IMG/VR virus record: IMGVR_UViG_3300030099_006995
Coordinates: 1-64,000 of that record
DNA length: 64,000 nt
Direction: 5' to 3' (one strand)
From: a virus
A model generated the notes under the pieces. It was given only the letters and a program-made list of their open reading frames with translations, did not search any database and was not told the DNA's origin. How positions within the stretch are numbered: position 1 is the first letter of the stretch; each line of letters begins with the position of its first letter. Shown here piece after piece: positions 30,439 to 39,074 of this stretch. The position numbers and the translations under genes were made by a program.

Positions 30439-31102
30439 GCACCGGCTTGCCAAGCATCTTCTTGATCTTGGCAATGATCTTCTTGATCGCCGGTTTGATC
30501 AGCTTCAGAAGCCAGTTGGCAATTGGCTTAGCCAACAGAGCTGACACCGTGGCAACCGTTGCAATTGCTGCAGTGGTTGTCGCGGCTTCTAGGGGCGGCA
30601 GATATTTGCCCCCGATCGTGAACTCCTGGGGCTCAGGCCTGACGATCGTTATGCACTCGCCATCACGGAGGATCTCGTCCTCTTCACACTGTGGCTTGGT
30701 CTTGAAAACACTGCTCTCGGTAGCAGCAGGAATGATCTGTCTGCTCTCGGGCTTCTTGACAGGAGGAGTGAGCGGCTCAGCCTTTGCCGCTGTATCTCCG
30801 AACTTGGGGACTGCAGGGGGGTTGTCTTTCTGCCATAAGTGCGGCTGGTAAGACATCGGGTCAAACGCCGGCATGCCTGCATCGCAAAAAATCCGCACCT
30901 GAGCCGGATCATTTGTCGTCAGCTCTGTCTGCAGATCGGAGTCAAGATGCGCTTCTACGCATCCAGGGATTTGAACAACAGGCAATGCCATGCTCACCCC
31001 AGGGGGCAGGCTTGGCATCAAAAGCTCACGCCTTACTGGCGGCATATAGATCCCGACATCCGGAATGCTGACTCCAGCAACTCCGATATCGGGTATCTGC
31101 AT
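30356..31102 (-). CDS. Proline-rich protein with C-terminal membrane anchor (248 aa)
   Basis: N-terminal Pro/Val-rich region (IPDIGVAGVSIPDVGIYMPP), a Cys-containing middle, then a hydrophobic helix (TTTAAIATVATVSALLAKPI) and a basic end (KKIIAKIKKMLGKP). Membrane-anchored phage protein of a type also seen in cyanomyoviruses beside the exported protein above. Overlaps the convergent gene by 83 bases. Confidence 0.6.
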   Translation of the reverse strand: MQIPDIGVAGVSIPDVGIYMPPVRRELLMPSLPPGVSMALPVVQIPGCVEAHLDSDLQTELTTNDPAQVRIFCDAGMPAFDPMSYQPHLWQKDNPPAVPKFGDTAAKAEPLTPPVKKPESRQIIPAATESSVFKTKPQCEEDEILRDGECITIVRPEPQEFTIGGKYLPPLEAATTTAAIATVATVSALLAKPIANWLLKLIKPAIKKIIAKIKKMLGKPVPIRSVRQRVLAQRSRNRVLRQARDLMG

Positions 31103-31362
31103 CAGAAGATAGGCAGACCTGATTCGACTGTTGCCGTATCAGGAATCAATTCTTTCTGAGATTCAAGCAGATTGCTTTCAAGCCCTTTGAGGTCTTTCTG
31201 AATGAAGTCGTACTCTTCAGTCAAACGTTCTTCCATCTGCAGACCAATTTCACTCTTCAGGAATTCAAACTTTCCTGCAAAAGTTTTATAGGCCATAAAT
31301 ACAAGAAAGTTGAGGGCAAGCAAATTGCCCACAACGACTCCTTTGAATATCAGCTTCAACAT
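31102..31362 (-). CDS. Small membrane-anchored coiled-coil protein (86 aa)
   Basis: Hydrophobic N-terminus (LIFKGVVVGNLLALNFLVFM) and a charged coiled coil (FLKSEIGLQMEERLTEEYDF). Sits 1 base from both neighbours, so translated in line with them. Spanin- or chaperone-like by layout; no motif. Confidence 0.6.
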   Translation of the reverse strand: MLKLIFKGVVVGNLLALNFLVFMAYKTFAGKFEFLKSEIGLQMEERLTEEYDFIQKDLKGLESNLLESQKELIPDTATVESGLPIF

Positions 31363-32594
31363 CAGACGTTGACTGCATATTGGATGACGACCAAGCCGGT
31401 ACCACCGGCACCCATAGAGCCGTGGGTGTAGTTCTCGCCGGAGTTCTCATTGCGGTCATACCCGCAGCCACCACCACCGCCAGCACAACCACCATTTCCA
31501 GGAACTCCATACTGGGGAGCACCGCCTCCGCCGCCAAGGACACCGCCGTTACCGGCCGTAATCCAGGAATTATTTGTGCTGCTGCTGTAGCAGGCACTAG
31601 ATCCACCACCAGCTCCAGGACCGCCGCAACCGCCGTTTATTGAGACCCTGCCGCCACCGTCATGGCATGCAGTAGCACCGCCTCCGCCTCCGCCTCCTAA
31701 AAGGATTTGGTTCGGCATCCAAATTGCACCGCCCTTACCGTCCTCGCCTCCGTCTTTGTCATAGCAGTCGTTGCTATACGAAGTGGCATGGCCGCCTGCC
31801 CCGCCTGCGCCCATGAGGCCGGCGCCGCCGGCGCCGCCGTAAGCATAATTGTTTGACGAGCTTTTAGGCTTATATGATGGGCCTGCCGTTCCAGCACCGC
31901 CACAGCCGTTGTAGTGTACGGCGCCGTCTCCTTCATAGTGAATGGAAGCACCGCTTCCGCAGGAATAACTGGACGTAGGAACGCCCCCTTTTTTCCCATC
32001 GTGAGCACCAGACGGTGGCGGCGCTGAGGCTCCACCTCCGCCCTCACCATTGCTGGAGCCGATTCCGTTTCCAGGACCACCCCTGCCGCCACGCCGGTTC
32101 ACAATGTTGCCGCCGATTCCAATACCGCCTTGTCCGTAAACTCCTTGTTGTGGATTAGAACTTTCCCCAGTTGAGTTGGGATTACCAGGTGGATTGGTAG
32201 TCATGTTACCGGAGTTTCCTCCAGTAGCTGAAACAGTCGTAATGCCAGCGCCGGCAAAGGATGAAGTACCTGCCCGGTGAGTGTATTGAACCCCGGGGTG
32301 GCCGACAGTGACGGTGTAACTTTGCCCTGCTACAGGAGTGAACTCGCTAATAGCGAGTCCACCACCGCCACCGCCGTGGGATTGGCCACTGCTGCCGCTA
32401 TTGCCACTGCAACCGCCGCCGCCCCATACAGACACACGCATGGGCACTGAGTCGTTGACATCAGAAGGGCATACCCAGGTGAAGGTACCGTTTGTAGTCC
32501 CCCAACCGCCGCAATTCCCGTTGCCACTCAGTTGGCAGAAAATTTCAATTTTGTTACGTGGACCTGGGTCAGAATACGGAGTACCGTTTGCCAT
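31362..32594 (-). CDS. Glycine-rich fibre/adhesin, copy 1
   Basis: 410 residues, about a third Gly. N-terminal part resembles a small beta domain with Cys; the central part is a Gly-rich beta-helix-like region (GGGGGGLAISEF, GRGGPGNGIGSSNG) with many short Asn/Ser turns. The same layout and many identical words (NPPGNPNSTGESSNPQ, VNRRGG) occur in the protein at 33047-34255: a clear paralogue pair. Likely forms host-recognition fibres on the virion. Confidence 0.75.
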   Translation of the reverse strand: MANGTPYSDPGPRNKIEIFCQLSGNGNCGGWGTTNGTFTWVCPSDVNDSVPMRVSVWGGGGCSGNSGSSGQSHGGGGGGLAISEFTPVAGQSYTVTVGHPGVQYTHRAGTSSFAGAGITTVSATGGNSGNMTTNPPGNPNSTGESSNPQQGVYGQGGIGIGGNIVNRRGGRGGPGNGIGSSNGEGGGGASAPPPSGAHDGKKGGVPTSSYSCGSGASIHYEGDGAVHYNGCGGAGTAGPSYKPKSSSNNYAYGGAGGAGLMGAGGAGGHATSYSNDCYDKDGGEDGKGGAIWMPNQILLGGGGGGGATACHDGGGRVSINGGCGGPGAGGGSSACYSSSTNNSWITAGNGGVLGGGGGAPQYGVPGNGGCAGGGGGCGYDRNENSGENYTHGSMGAGGTGLVVIQYAVNV

Positions 32595-32620
32595 GATTCG
32601 CCCTAATAAGTGTCAGTTAC

Positions 32621-33040
32621 TCAGTTACCAAGAATTGCGTCTGCAGATGATTGACTGATGATTGACGCTGTCACAAAAGCGGCAATATCAGCCTGACCCC
32701 CTGTTGAGGAAACATCTACTTTGCCTGTCTTTTCGAGCATATTCATGAAATCCTCGAAATCTGCATTGGAAGAGCTAGCAGCGGTGAAGCCTTGACGCTC
32801 TGCACGAGTGCAATAGGACAGAAACTCAGATTCAGTCAGAACGCGTGGATCCGCCGGGGCGGTAGTTTCCGAAACAGGTCGAACGACAAAATCACCATCT
32901 TCGTTCTTGTAATAAGAACCATCGACATGGTCCGGAATAGATTCGAACAATGCCGCATAAGTATCTGGGTAGATAATCGTTGGATCCATTTCGACGATGT
33001 CAATAAGAACACCGTCAAGCACGTAACACCACTTAGCCAT
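32621..33040 (-). CDS. Possible fibre chaperone or assembly protein (139 aa)
   Basis: Lies between the two Gly-rich fibre genes. MAKWCYVLDGVLIDIVEMD, then YYKNEDGDFVVRPVSE, then a helical C-terminus (ADFEDFMNMLEKTGKVDVSS). Phage fibres are often followed by a small assembly factor; that is the only basis for the name. Confidence 0.45.
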   Translation of the reverse strand: MAKWCYVLDGVLIDIVEMDPTIIYPDTYAALFESIPDHVDGSYYKNEDGDFVVRPVSETTAPADPRVLTESEFLSYCTRAERQGFTAASSSNADFEDFMNMLEKTGKVDVSSTGGQADIAAFVTASIISQSSADAILGN

Positions 33041-33046
33041 TAGAAA

Positions 33047-34255
33047 TTAGATGGTAATTTTGTACTGAATAAAGATGAGGCCCGCACCGCCATTTCCTTG
33101 CCCGTAAGTCGGGTCTTGGTCATATCCAGCAGCGCCTCCACCGCCCGCATTACCGCCCGTACCCGGGCATCCGTACTGAGCTGCACCGCCTCCGCCGCCA
33201 AGGACGCCGCCGTTACCGGCGACAAGGCGACTGTGGTTTGTGCTGTCTTGGTATGAACTCATGCCGCCACCGCCCGCTCCGGGGCCACCGCAACCAGCGT
33301 TCGCGCCAGCCCTCTCAGAAGAGTGATAGTTAGCAGCGCTGCCGCCTCCTCCACCGCCGCCAAGGAAGATCATGTTGGGCGCCCAGATGGCAGATCCCTG
33401 CCCATCACCAGCGCATTGCGTAGCAATGGCGTTGTTTGAGTAGGAATTGGTTGAAGCACCTTTACCGCCTGAGCCATCCAGTCCTGCACCACCGGCACCG
33501 CCGTAGCTGTAGTTGCTGCCTTGGTCTTGACCAGACGTGCCAAGTCCAGCAGTGCCGGCACCGCCAACACTGCGATAGCTAGAACGGGGTTTAGTTCCTG
33601 GGTAGTGAATGGAAGCACCACTGCCTCCTGCATAGTTGCTGTACCAACCACCGGTATGACCATCACGCTGCCCAGAAGGAGCAGGTGCAGACCCACCGCC
33701 ACCACCACCGCCAGAATTGCTGCTGTTATTGCCTTGTCCACCCTTGCCACCACGACGGTTGACAACGTTGCCGCCGTAACCGACACCACCTTGCCCGTAA
33801 GCGCTGCCTTGTGGATTAGAACTTTCCCCGGTTGAGTTGGGGTTGCCCGGCGGGTTGGCTTGCGATGTTCCAGATCTTCCGCCGTAGGCACCAAACGTCG
33901 TAATACTGGGGCCTGCGAAGGTTGAAGTTCCTCCAACCCCGTTGTAGGAATTACTCCCCTGGCCAATTGTGATGGTGTAGCCAGTGCTCGCCGCGAGAAT
34001 CAACTCGCTAATTGCAAGGCCCCCGCCACCGCCGCCGTGACAATTACCGCTGCCGCCGCTATTACCACCACAGCCGCCTGCACCCCAGATATAAATTCTG
34101 GCGGCTACCGATTCATCAAAGCTGCTTGGGGTTGTCCAGGTGAAAGTGCCTGGAGATGCCCACATCTCGCACTGGTTGTACTTGCCAACGGCAGCACCAC
34201 CGCCGCCACCGCTTGCGCTTCCGCCTCCGCCACCTGAAGGAAATCGTCTCGCCAT
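33047..34255 (-). CDS. Glycine-rich fibre/adhesin, copy 2
   Basis: 402 residues. Paralogue of the 31362-32594 protein with the same order of blocks (an N-terminal FTWTTPSSFDESVAARIYIW beta part, GGGGGGLAISEL, NPPGNPNSTGESSNPQ, VVNRRGGKGGQG) but different loops. Divergence in the short loops suggests alternative receptor specificities. Confidence 0.75.
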   Translation of the reverse strand: MARRFPSGGGGGSASGGGGGAAVGKYNQCEMWASPGTFTWTTPSSFDESVAARIYIWGAGGCGGNSGGSGNCHGGGGGGLAISELILAASTGYTITIGQGSNSYNGVGGTSTFAGPSITTFGAYGGRSGTSQANPPGNPNSTGESSNPQGSAYGQGGVGYGGNVVNRRGGKGGQGNNSSNSGGGGGGGSAPAPSGQRDGHTGGWYSNYAGGSGASIHYPGTKPRSSYRSVGGAGTAGLGTSGQDQGSNYSYGGAGGAGLDGSGGKGASTNSYSNNAIATQCAGDGQGSAIWAPNMIFLGGGGGGGSAANYHSSERAGANAGCGGPGAGGGGMSSYQDSTNHSRLVAGNGGVLGGGGGAAQYGCPGTGGNAGGGGAAGYDQDPTYGQGNGGAGLIFIQYKITI

Positions 34256-34283
34256 AATGCGCCTCTTTCAGTTGGTACCTAAA

Positions 34284-34619
34284 TCAAGACTCGAGGCCGT
34301 AGGCCACGAATGAAAGGCTTCCAGCGCCAGAGCCAACAATCAATCGTGCACCTGATTCAAGAGTCAGGCCAGTGCGCTCATACGCTGTATTAGCGCCGAG
34401 AGAGAAGTCGTACTCGATGTAATACTCAGTTGCGATTGCACCAGATGTCGCAGAAACGGATGCCGGGACAACCGCAATGCGGACCGTGTCAGCTGCTGCA
34501 GACTGGTTGCAGATCGACAGAATCAGAGTCGTGGTGGCCGTTGCGGTCACCAGTGCAGTGGATCCGTAGTTCGGAGCGCCACCACTGGGCTTTGACGCCC
34601 CCTTAATACCCGAAGCCAT
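34284..34619 (-). CDS. Virion structural-like protein (111 aa)
   Basis: Beta-sandwich look: TALVTATATTTLILSICNQS, then ADTVRIAVVPASVSAT and ESGARLIVGSGAGSLSFVAY. Such Ig-like fragments are typical of phage head or tail decoration proteins. A small hairpin AATCTG-5-CAGATT lies just before its start. Confidence 0.6.
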   Translation of the reverse strand: MASGIKGASKPSGGAPNYGSTALVTATATTTLILSICNQSAAADTVRIAVVPASVSATSGAIATEYYIEYDFSLGANTAYERTGLTLESGARLIVGSGAGSLSFVAYGLES

Positions 34620-34677
34620 GAAGAATAAGCAATCTGTCGGGCAGATTGTCTGCCGCTTCTCTTAAGTATAAAGTTTC

Positions 34678-34836
34678 CTACGTGATCTCGTTCTCTCGTT
34701 CTACGTGACTTCGTAGATCAACCCTTGATTCGATACGTTGCTGCGGGCTCTGCCGGTTAACAGGATTGGCACGTTTTGCCTTTGCTTTTAGCTTGCTTAG
34801 TTGACGTGCTTTTAATGCCGCAGCTCGACGAAACAT
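34678..34836 (-). CDS. Small basic protein (52 aa)
   Basis: ATG at 34834-34836, stop at 34678-34680. Arg/Lys/Gln-rich (FRRAALKARQLSKLKAKAK-type helix). Only 3 bases separate it from the fibre-repeat gene's stop, so it is probably co-transcribed. Function unknown. Confidence 0.5.
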   Translation of the reverse strand: MFRRAAALKARQLSKLKAKAKRANPVNRQSPQQRIESRVDLRSHVERENEIT

Positions 34837-34839
34837 GGA

Positions 34840-35865
34840 TCAAGCTTGACCAACAAAGAATGCGTAGTGGCGGTCTGCAGCGGAAGAAGTGTATGAACCT
34901 GCAATCAGACGAGTCCATTCAGCTGACTCTGGGGACGTACCAGGATCAGCGCTTGCATGGGATGTGTGATCAGACAGCGAAATATAGTGATTCAGATTGG
35001 GAGCAGTACCTGTCTGTACCAGGTCTCCCTTGAAATAAGCAGTGTTCTGAGCGTAAGCACCGCGATTGAAAGATCCAGCTGCGATCCGCTCCCAGTTACT
35101 GGAAAGATCGGTCAGGAAATTTGAAGCATGTGCCGTATGGTTTGTCGTGGATCGATAAACCTGGCCAAGATAAGTGACGGAATCGTCAACCTCATAGGCA
35201 GTACCACCAGTCCAAGCACCACGGTGCTTGAAGCCACGAATCAGAACCTCCCAGTTTGTCGTGTCCGCTGGGCTTGGAGCATTACCAGTGTTATTGGTCT
35301 TCGCCCGATAGACACCGCCGCCCTGGACGACAACTTCATCTACTTCATAAGCAGTGGAGCTATCCCAATCAGACTTCCAGCGGAATCCACCAACAACGAC
35401 TTCCCAGTAAGAAGTGTCTGGAGGCTGTTGGTTGGTGTTATTGGCGGTAGCTCGGTAGACGCTGCCACCATGGACAACACTGTCGTCGACCTTATATGCA
35501 GTCGAAGAACTCCACTCTCCAAGGTGCTTATAGCCGCCAAGGAACTTCTCCCAATAGCTGCTATTAGGCGGTTCCTGTCCAGTTCCTCCGGCAGTCGCGC
35601 GCCAAACAGCGCCACCATGCAGGACAATATCGTTGACGGCATAAGCAGTTGTATTGCTCCAATTGCCACGGGACTTAAGCCCGTTGACCATCAACGCCCA
35701 ATACGACGTGTTGGTGGGGTCATTGCCTTGCTCCGCAGTGACATTGATATAGGCGTAAACGTTGCCACCAAAGACAACGACGTCGTTGTATTCGTAAGTT
35801 GTGGAGGCGCTGTAATCGTTCCGGAATTGGAAACGGAGCTTACCAAGATCAATAATGGTGCTCAT
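34840..35865 (-). CDS. Fibre with tandem CBM5/12-like carbohydrate-binding repeats
   Basis: 341 residues made of about seven repeats of 42 residues. Consensus: G-x-W-(S/D)-S-S-T-A-Y-x-V-D-D-x-V, then HGGSVYRA and a PPDTSYWE turn. This is the layout of the type 3 chitin-binding (CBM5/12) fold, whose Trp/Tyr face binds sugars. In a cyanophage it would bind host surface polysaccharide. The last two repeats have diverged. Confidence 0.75.
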   Translation of the reverse strand: MSTIIDLGKLRFQFRNDYSASTTYEYNDVVVFGGNVYAYINVTAEQGNDPTNTSYWALMVNGLKSRGNWSNTTAYAVNDIVLHGGAVWRATAGGTGQEPPNSSYWEKFLGGYKHLGEWSSSTAYKVDDSVVHGGSVYRATANNTNQQPPDTSYWEVVVGGFRWKSDWDSSTAYEVDEVVVQGGGVYRAKTNNTGNAPSPADTTNWEVLIRGFKHRGAWTGGTAYEVDDSVTYLGQVYRSTTNHTAHASNFLTDLSSNWERIAAGSFNRGAYAQNTAYFKGDLVQTGTAPNLNHYISLSDHTSHASADPGTSPESAEWTRLIAGSYTSSAADRHYAFFVGQA

Positions 35866-36128
35866 ACGATCTCACAATTCAGGTGTCCGGGATTTGTTGT
35901 AGACCAGCTGAAGTTAATTAACTTGTCAGACCACAGAACGGCCTGCGGGTCTTCAATTTTGATTATAGAAAGGTCAGCCATTACAACCTCGGAGCCGCCA
36001 GCATTTCTAATGACGTCTAGGGCTCCAGTTGCGACGTTGAGCTTGAAAGAGTAAGAGACTCGTCCTCCAGGCTGCGGGAATTCGTCAACCCCTGGCTGAA
36101 GGACCTCTTTGATCAATTGAATAGACAT
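35862..36128 (-). CDS. Small virion-like protein (88 aa)
   Basis: ATG 36128 (MSIQLIKEVLQPGVDEFP). Alternating strands (RVSYSFKLNVATGALDVI) suggest a beta-rich decoration protein. Start and stop touch both neighbours. Confidence 0.6.
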   Translation of the reverse strand: MSIQLIKEVLQPGVDEFPQPGGRVSYSFKLNVATGALDVIRNAGGSEVVMADLSIIKIEDPQAVLWSDKLINFSWSTTNPGHLNCEIV

Positions 36129-36475
36129 TAGACGTCTTCGTAGATCGAAAGCCAAACAACAAACGTGTCTGTTGAACCGCCGTCAACAGTTGGCGCATCT
36201 GACTTCACAGCGTCTGCGGCCTCGAGGACCATTTTCTCCATGCCAGTCAGTCGCTTCTGCTCACCAGCAGCAATTCGCAATTCCTTTGCGATGAAGTAAT
36301 CAGTACCCCCAGAACTGATGAATATGTCGCAGGGAAGTTCGTAGTCCGAAATGTTTGAGACAGTTAGCCCAGTAATTACGGAGGTCTTAGAAGCAGGAAC
36401 GGTGTACACCGTCTCTGCAGAGGGGGCAGAGGAAGGACTACCGACTAATGCTTTGAATCTTTTAAATGTCGCCAT
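36128..36475 (-). CDS. Small beta-rich virion-like protein (115 aa)
   Basis: TVYTVPASKTSVITGLTVSN, then CDIFISSGGTDYFIAKELRI: a jelly-roll-like pattern common to phage head-tail accessory proteins. Tightly linked to neighbours. Confidence 0.6.
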   Translation of the reverse strand: MATFKRFKALVGSPSSAPSAETVYTVPASKTSVITGLTVSNISDYELPCDIFISSGGTDYFIAKELRIAAGEQKRLTGMEKMVLEAADAVKSDAPTVDGGSTDTFVVWLSIYEDV

Positions 36476-36984
36476 TAACCAAAAGCAAGAATATCGGTAA
36501 CAGTCAACGGCGACTGATCCGCAATTGTGACCCAGGCATTTGTGGTATCACCTACATACATGCTAAACACCTGCGTTGTAGGGGCAAACCAGATATCACC
36601 CGAATTCACACCAGTCGTAGGCTGCGCATCCTGAATAAAAAACTGTAGTTGGCACGGCACCCACTGAGCAGTGGCTGCAAGATATACCTTGAGGAAATGC
36701 TCGTTTGTGTCGTACCAGGTGCTGCCGTTTTGAGGGGTCGCTGGCGCAGTAGCCGAGACTGTCGTGGCACCTGCTGCGCTTGCGCCCCCGCCGACAGAAA
36801 TCCAAGCCGTTCCGTCATACAACTGCATCTCATTAGATGCAGTGTTGTAGAACAAGTCGCCGTCAACGGCACTTCCTGTCGGAGGAGAAGTGCCACGACT
36901 TATGTTGCCACCACCGACGACGCGGTCAAATGACGGCATCTCCTGTGGATAGCCGTTAATAATGACAAGCGGATTTCTATTCAT
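36475..36984 (-). CDS. Fibre-tip-like protein with bacteriophage stem repeats
   Basis: 169 residues. Contains GDLFYNTASNEMQLYDGTAW and the related GSTWYDTNEHFLKVYLAATAQW, repeat units found in phage tail-fibre stems. Probably part of the adsorption apparatus. Confidence 0.7.
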   Translation of the reverse strand: MNRNPLVIINGYPQEMPSFDRVVGGGNISRGTSPPTGSAVDGDLFYNTASNEMQLYDGTAWISVGGGASAAGATTVSATAPATPQNGSTWYDTNEHFLKVYLAATAQWVPCQLQFFIQDAQPTTGVNSGDIWFAPTTQVFSMYVGDTTNAWVTIADQSPLTVTDILAFG

Positions 36985-37577
36985 TACGGCCTAAAAAATG
37001 GTGAACGTGGCTGAACGTCAAAAGTCGTGGCCGAAAGCGCTTGCCCAATCAGTACGCTGTACACGCCGCCACTGCCTGGGGCGGTTTCGGTGTAGCTGCC
37101 AGCCGTATCTAAGAAGTAATCAAACCCAGGATTGAGACCTGAAAGACCGTCAAGCAATCCCCGAACAACAATTGTCACAGGGTTGTCAGCTGCGATCGAT
37201 TCTTCAGCAAGCCCGATCACATTGGCTGCATCAAAGCTGGTGGTGTTTCCAGCTTTGTAGACCTTGCCATCAGATTTCTTGATATAGACAGCGTCGCCCT
37301 TAACTACAGATTCACCGCAAGTCATAGACAACGAAATCGACGTTTCGTCGGCATGGGTATGCGCTCCTCCGCCTCCGCCGCCACCACCGCTGGCAATTGC
37401 AGTCTTAAGGTCAATCAAAGCCTGGATAATTCCAGCCGTATTGGATGGATAAGAACTCACCGCGCCCCCTGAAGCTTCAATGCACGCAATGATTGCGGCA
37501 ATGATGCCTGATGTGTTTTCTGCAAATCTTCCTCCGCGCAGAGGTGTTACTGACGGATTAAGAGGCTCAGTTGTCAC
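36984..37577 (-). CDS. Structural protein with a Gly-rich linker (197 aa)
   Basis: GTG start. A helical N-terminus (NTSGIIAAIIACIEASGGAV, then NTAGIIQALIDLKTAI) is followed by eight Gly and a beta domain (GDAVYIKKSDGKVYKAGNTT). The C-terminal domain resembles phage capsid or fibre decoration modules. Confidence 0.65.
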   Translation of the reverse strand: MTTEPLNPSVTPLRGGRFAENTSGIIAAIIACIEASGGAVSSYPSNTAGIIQALIDLKTAIASGGGGGGGGAHTHADETSISLSMTCGESVVKGDAVYIKKSDGKVYKAGNTTSFDAANVIGLAEESIAADNPVTIVVRGLLDGLSGLNPGFDYFLDTAGSYTETAPGSGGVYSVLIGQALSATTFDVQPRSPFFRP

Positions 37578-37601
37578 AGTTAATATGCTGCCTCCAGCAT
37601 C

Positions 37602-37607
37602 ATTCTA
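37602..37607 (-). promoter_or_regulatory. TAGAAT promoter-like hexamer (minus strand)
   Basis: 24 bases before the GTG at 37577. The leader contains the hairpin ATGCTG-GAGG-CAGCAT, whose loop includes a GGAGG ribosome binding site, so the site may be hidden when folded. Confidence 0.5.
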
Positions 37608-37614
37608 TTGAGAG

Positions 37615-39063
37615 CTACCGCACGATTTTTGGCAGATCAGGAGCATCAAGCTCGAGAAAGGACAAGATCGGGTAGTCAACTCCAGCTTTGGGGACAAAGG
37701 CTTGAAACTGCTGTGTTGATTGGTTGAAACACTTGAGGTTCTGACTACCTCGTTGGAGCCACCAGTCATTGTTTCTGCACCAACTAGGATTCGGCTCTTC
37801 GCGGTCATGCCACAGCATTGGACCTCCGAATGGCCTTATGTTTTCTCGGACATCTCCACCAGGGAAACACACGAGTCCTACTGATTCCGCAATCGACAAA
37901 ATAAATCGATCCCAACTAAGTCTCTTATTTCTGAAGTACATCAAGAACTCATTCGGATCCATTGCCCTCTCGTAAGAGGTCATAAACTCCAACAGATCGC
38001 GCTCGGCCGCTGTGGGATAGTCGTCCGGCTCAAGCCAGGGCACCCCACAAGCCCATCTCTGAGCATGAATATGCTTGCAATCTCTACGTTCATCGCGTCT
38101 ATTCGCAAGCGATCTCCATTGCCGGTAGTAACCGACACCTTGGCTTTCCCAAGCGTTAATGACGCTTCTGTTGGCGTTAGGTAAAGGGAATGTATCTAGG
38201 GTGGCGCCTTTCCTATCTACATAATCCAGGTTTGCTACAGCACCACCAAGGTGGTCTGGACAGCAACAAAAGAAAGAGTGCGACGAACACAGATACCTTG
38301 TTCCGTCATCCTTAAAGGTATAGGTAGGAATTTCTGGATCGTCGGGATCATATGGCTCACGCTTCCAATACACTCTCTTGTTTCGTTCAACCCTGCGATG
38401 CGGCCTGGATAAGTCAAAAGTCAGCGTCATCGAGCCGGTACTGACGCCAATCAAGGTCAGCGCGACACTCCCGACATCTTTTTCGACTAGATCATCAGGA
38501 AAGTTAGGGCCAGTAGCTGAGTCCTCGAATTGATCACCAATACAAACGTTGTAAATGGCTAGCTGACTGGCGTTGTAAATCCCACTGACGTCGTAGACAA
38601 GAGTGTGGTTGGCAGGGTCCGGATCAGTTTGATTAAGGGTTATCCGAGAAGACTCGATGGGATTAGGCAGCAGAAAGCTGCCTCTCACACGGGTTGCCAC
38701 GAACCAAGCATTTTCCGAGCTAGTTGAACTCGGAAAGATTGTCACAACCTCTCGACTACCACGCGAATTGATCTCATCACTGAAGTTGGCAAGGTTGTTG
38801 AGAAATCTGGCATTGATATTCAGCTGCTGATCAGCCCAGCTTCTGCCCTTGCCGAAGTAATACTCCTGACCAAGCTTCCACCGCTTGTAATCAGATTCAC
38901 GGTTATACGCTTCGACAATTGTTGGAAACTGGACGCCTCCGTACTCGCCGGCACCGGTTGTCGCATCGGGATAGATGCCTTTGGCCTTGGGTTTTATACC
39001 TCTGTTAATAGGAGGCAGGCCAAGGCCACGGCCAGGGTTACTGCCTAGTCCTTTCTTGGCCAC
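37615..39063 (-). CDS. Large virion structural protein (482 aa)
   Basis: GTG start. Mixed composition with several Cys clusters (CSSHSFFCCCPDH, CKHIHAQRWACGVPW) that may bind zinc or form disulfides. N-terminus is Gly/Lys-rich. I do not recognise a family; position in the late block and size suggest a tail or head-vertex protein. Confidence 0.6.
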   Translation of the reverse strand: MAKKGLGSNPGRGLGLPPINRGIKPKAKGIYPDATTGAGEYGGVQFPTIVEAYNRESDYKRWKLGQEYYFGKGRSWADQQLNINARFLNNLANFSDEINSRGSREVVTIFPSSTSSENAWFVATRVRGSFLLPNPIESSRITLNQTDPDPANHTLVYDVSGIYNASQLAIYNVCIGDQFEDSATGPNFPDDLVEKDVGSVALTLIGVSTGSMTLTFDLSRPHRRVERNKRVYWKREPYDPDDPEIPTYTFKDDGTRYLCSSHSFFCCCPDHLGGAVANLDYVDRKGATLDTFPLPNANRSVINAWESQGVGYYRQWRSLANRRDERRDCKHIHAQRWACGVPWLEPDDYPTAAERDLLEFMTSYERAMDPNEFLMYFRNKRLSWDRFILSIAESVGLVCFPGGDVRENIRPFGGPMLWHDREEPNPSWCRNNDWWLQRGSQNLKCFNQSTQQFQAFVPKAGVDYPILSFLELDAPDLPKIVR

Positions 39064-39074
39064 GAATTAAAACT

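Noticed and set aside
31380-32658. Alanine/threonine- and proline-rich forward frames opposite the Gly-rich fibre
   Set aside because: These are the antisense images of GGN-rich codons and are expected from the composition.
31362-34255. Possible CRISPR or tandem DNA repeats in the Gly-rich genes
   Set aside because: Repetition reflects Gly codons and a gene duplication; there is no regular repeat-spacer spacing, leader or cas gene.
35128-36054. 308-codon forward frame opposite the fibre-repeat gene
   Set aside because: It is antisense to the CBM-like repeats; its length follows from their regular codon pattern and it has no recognisable domain.
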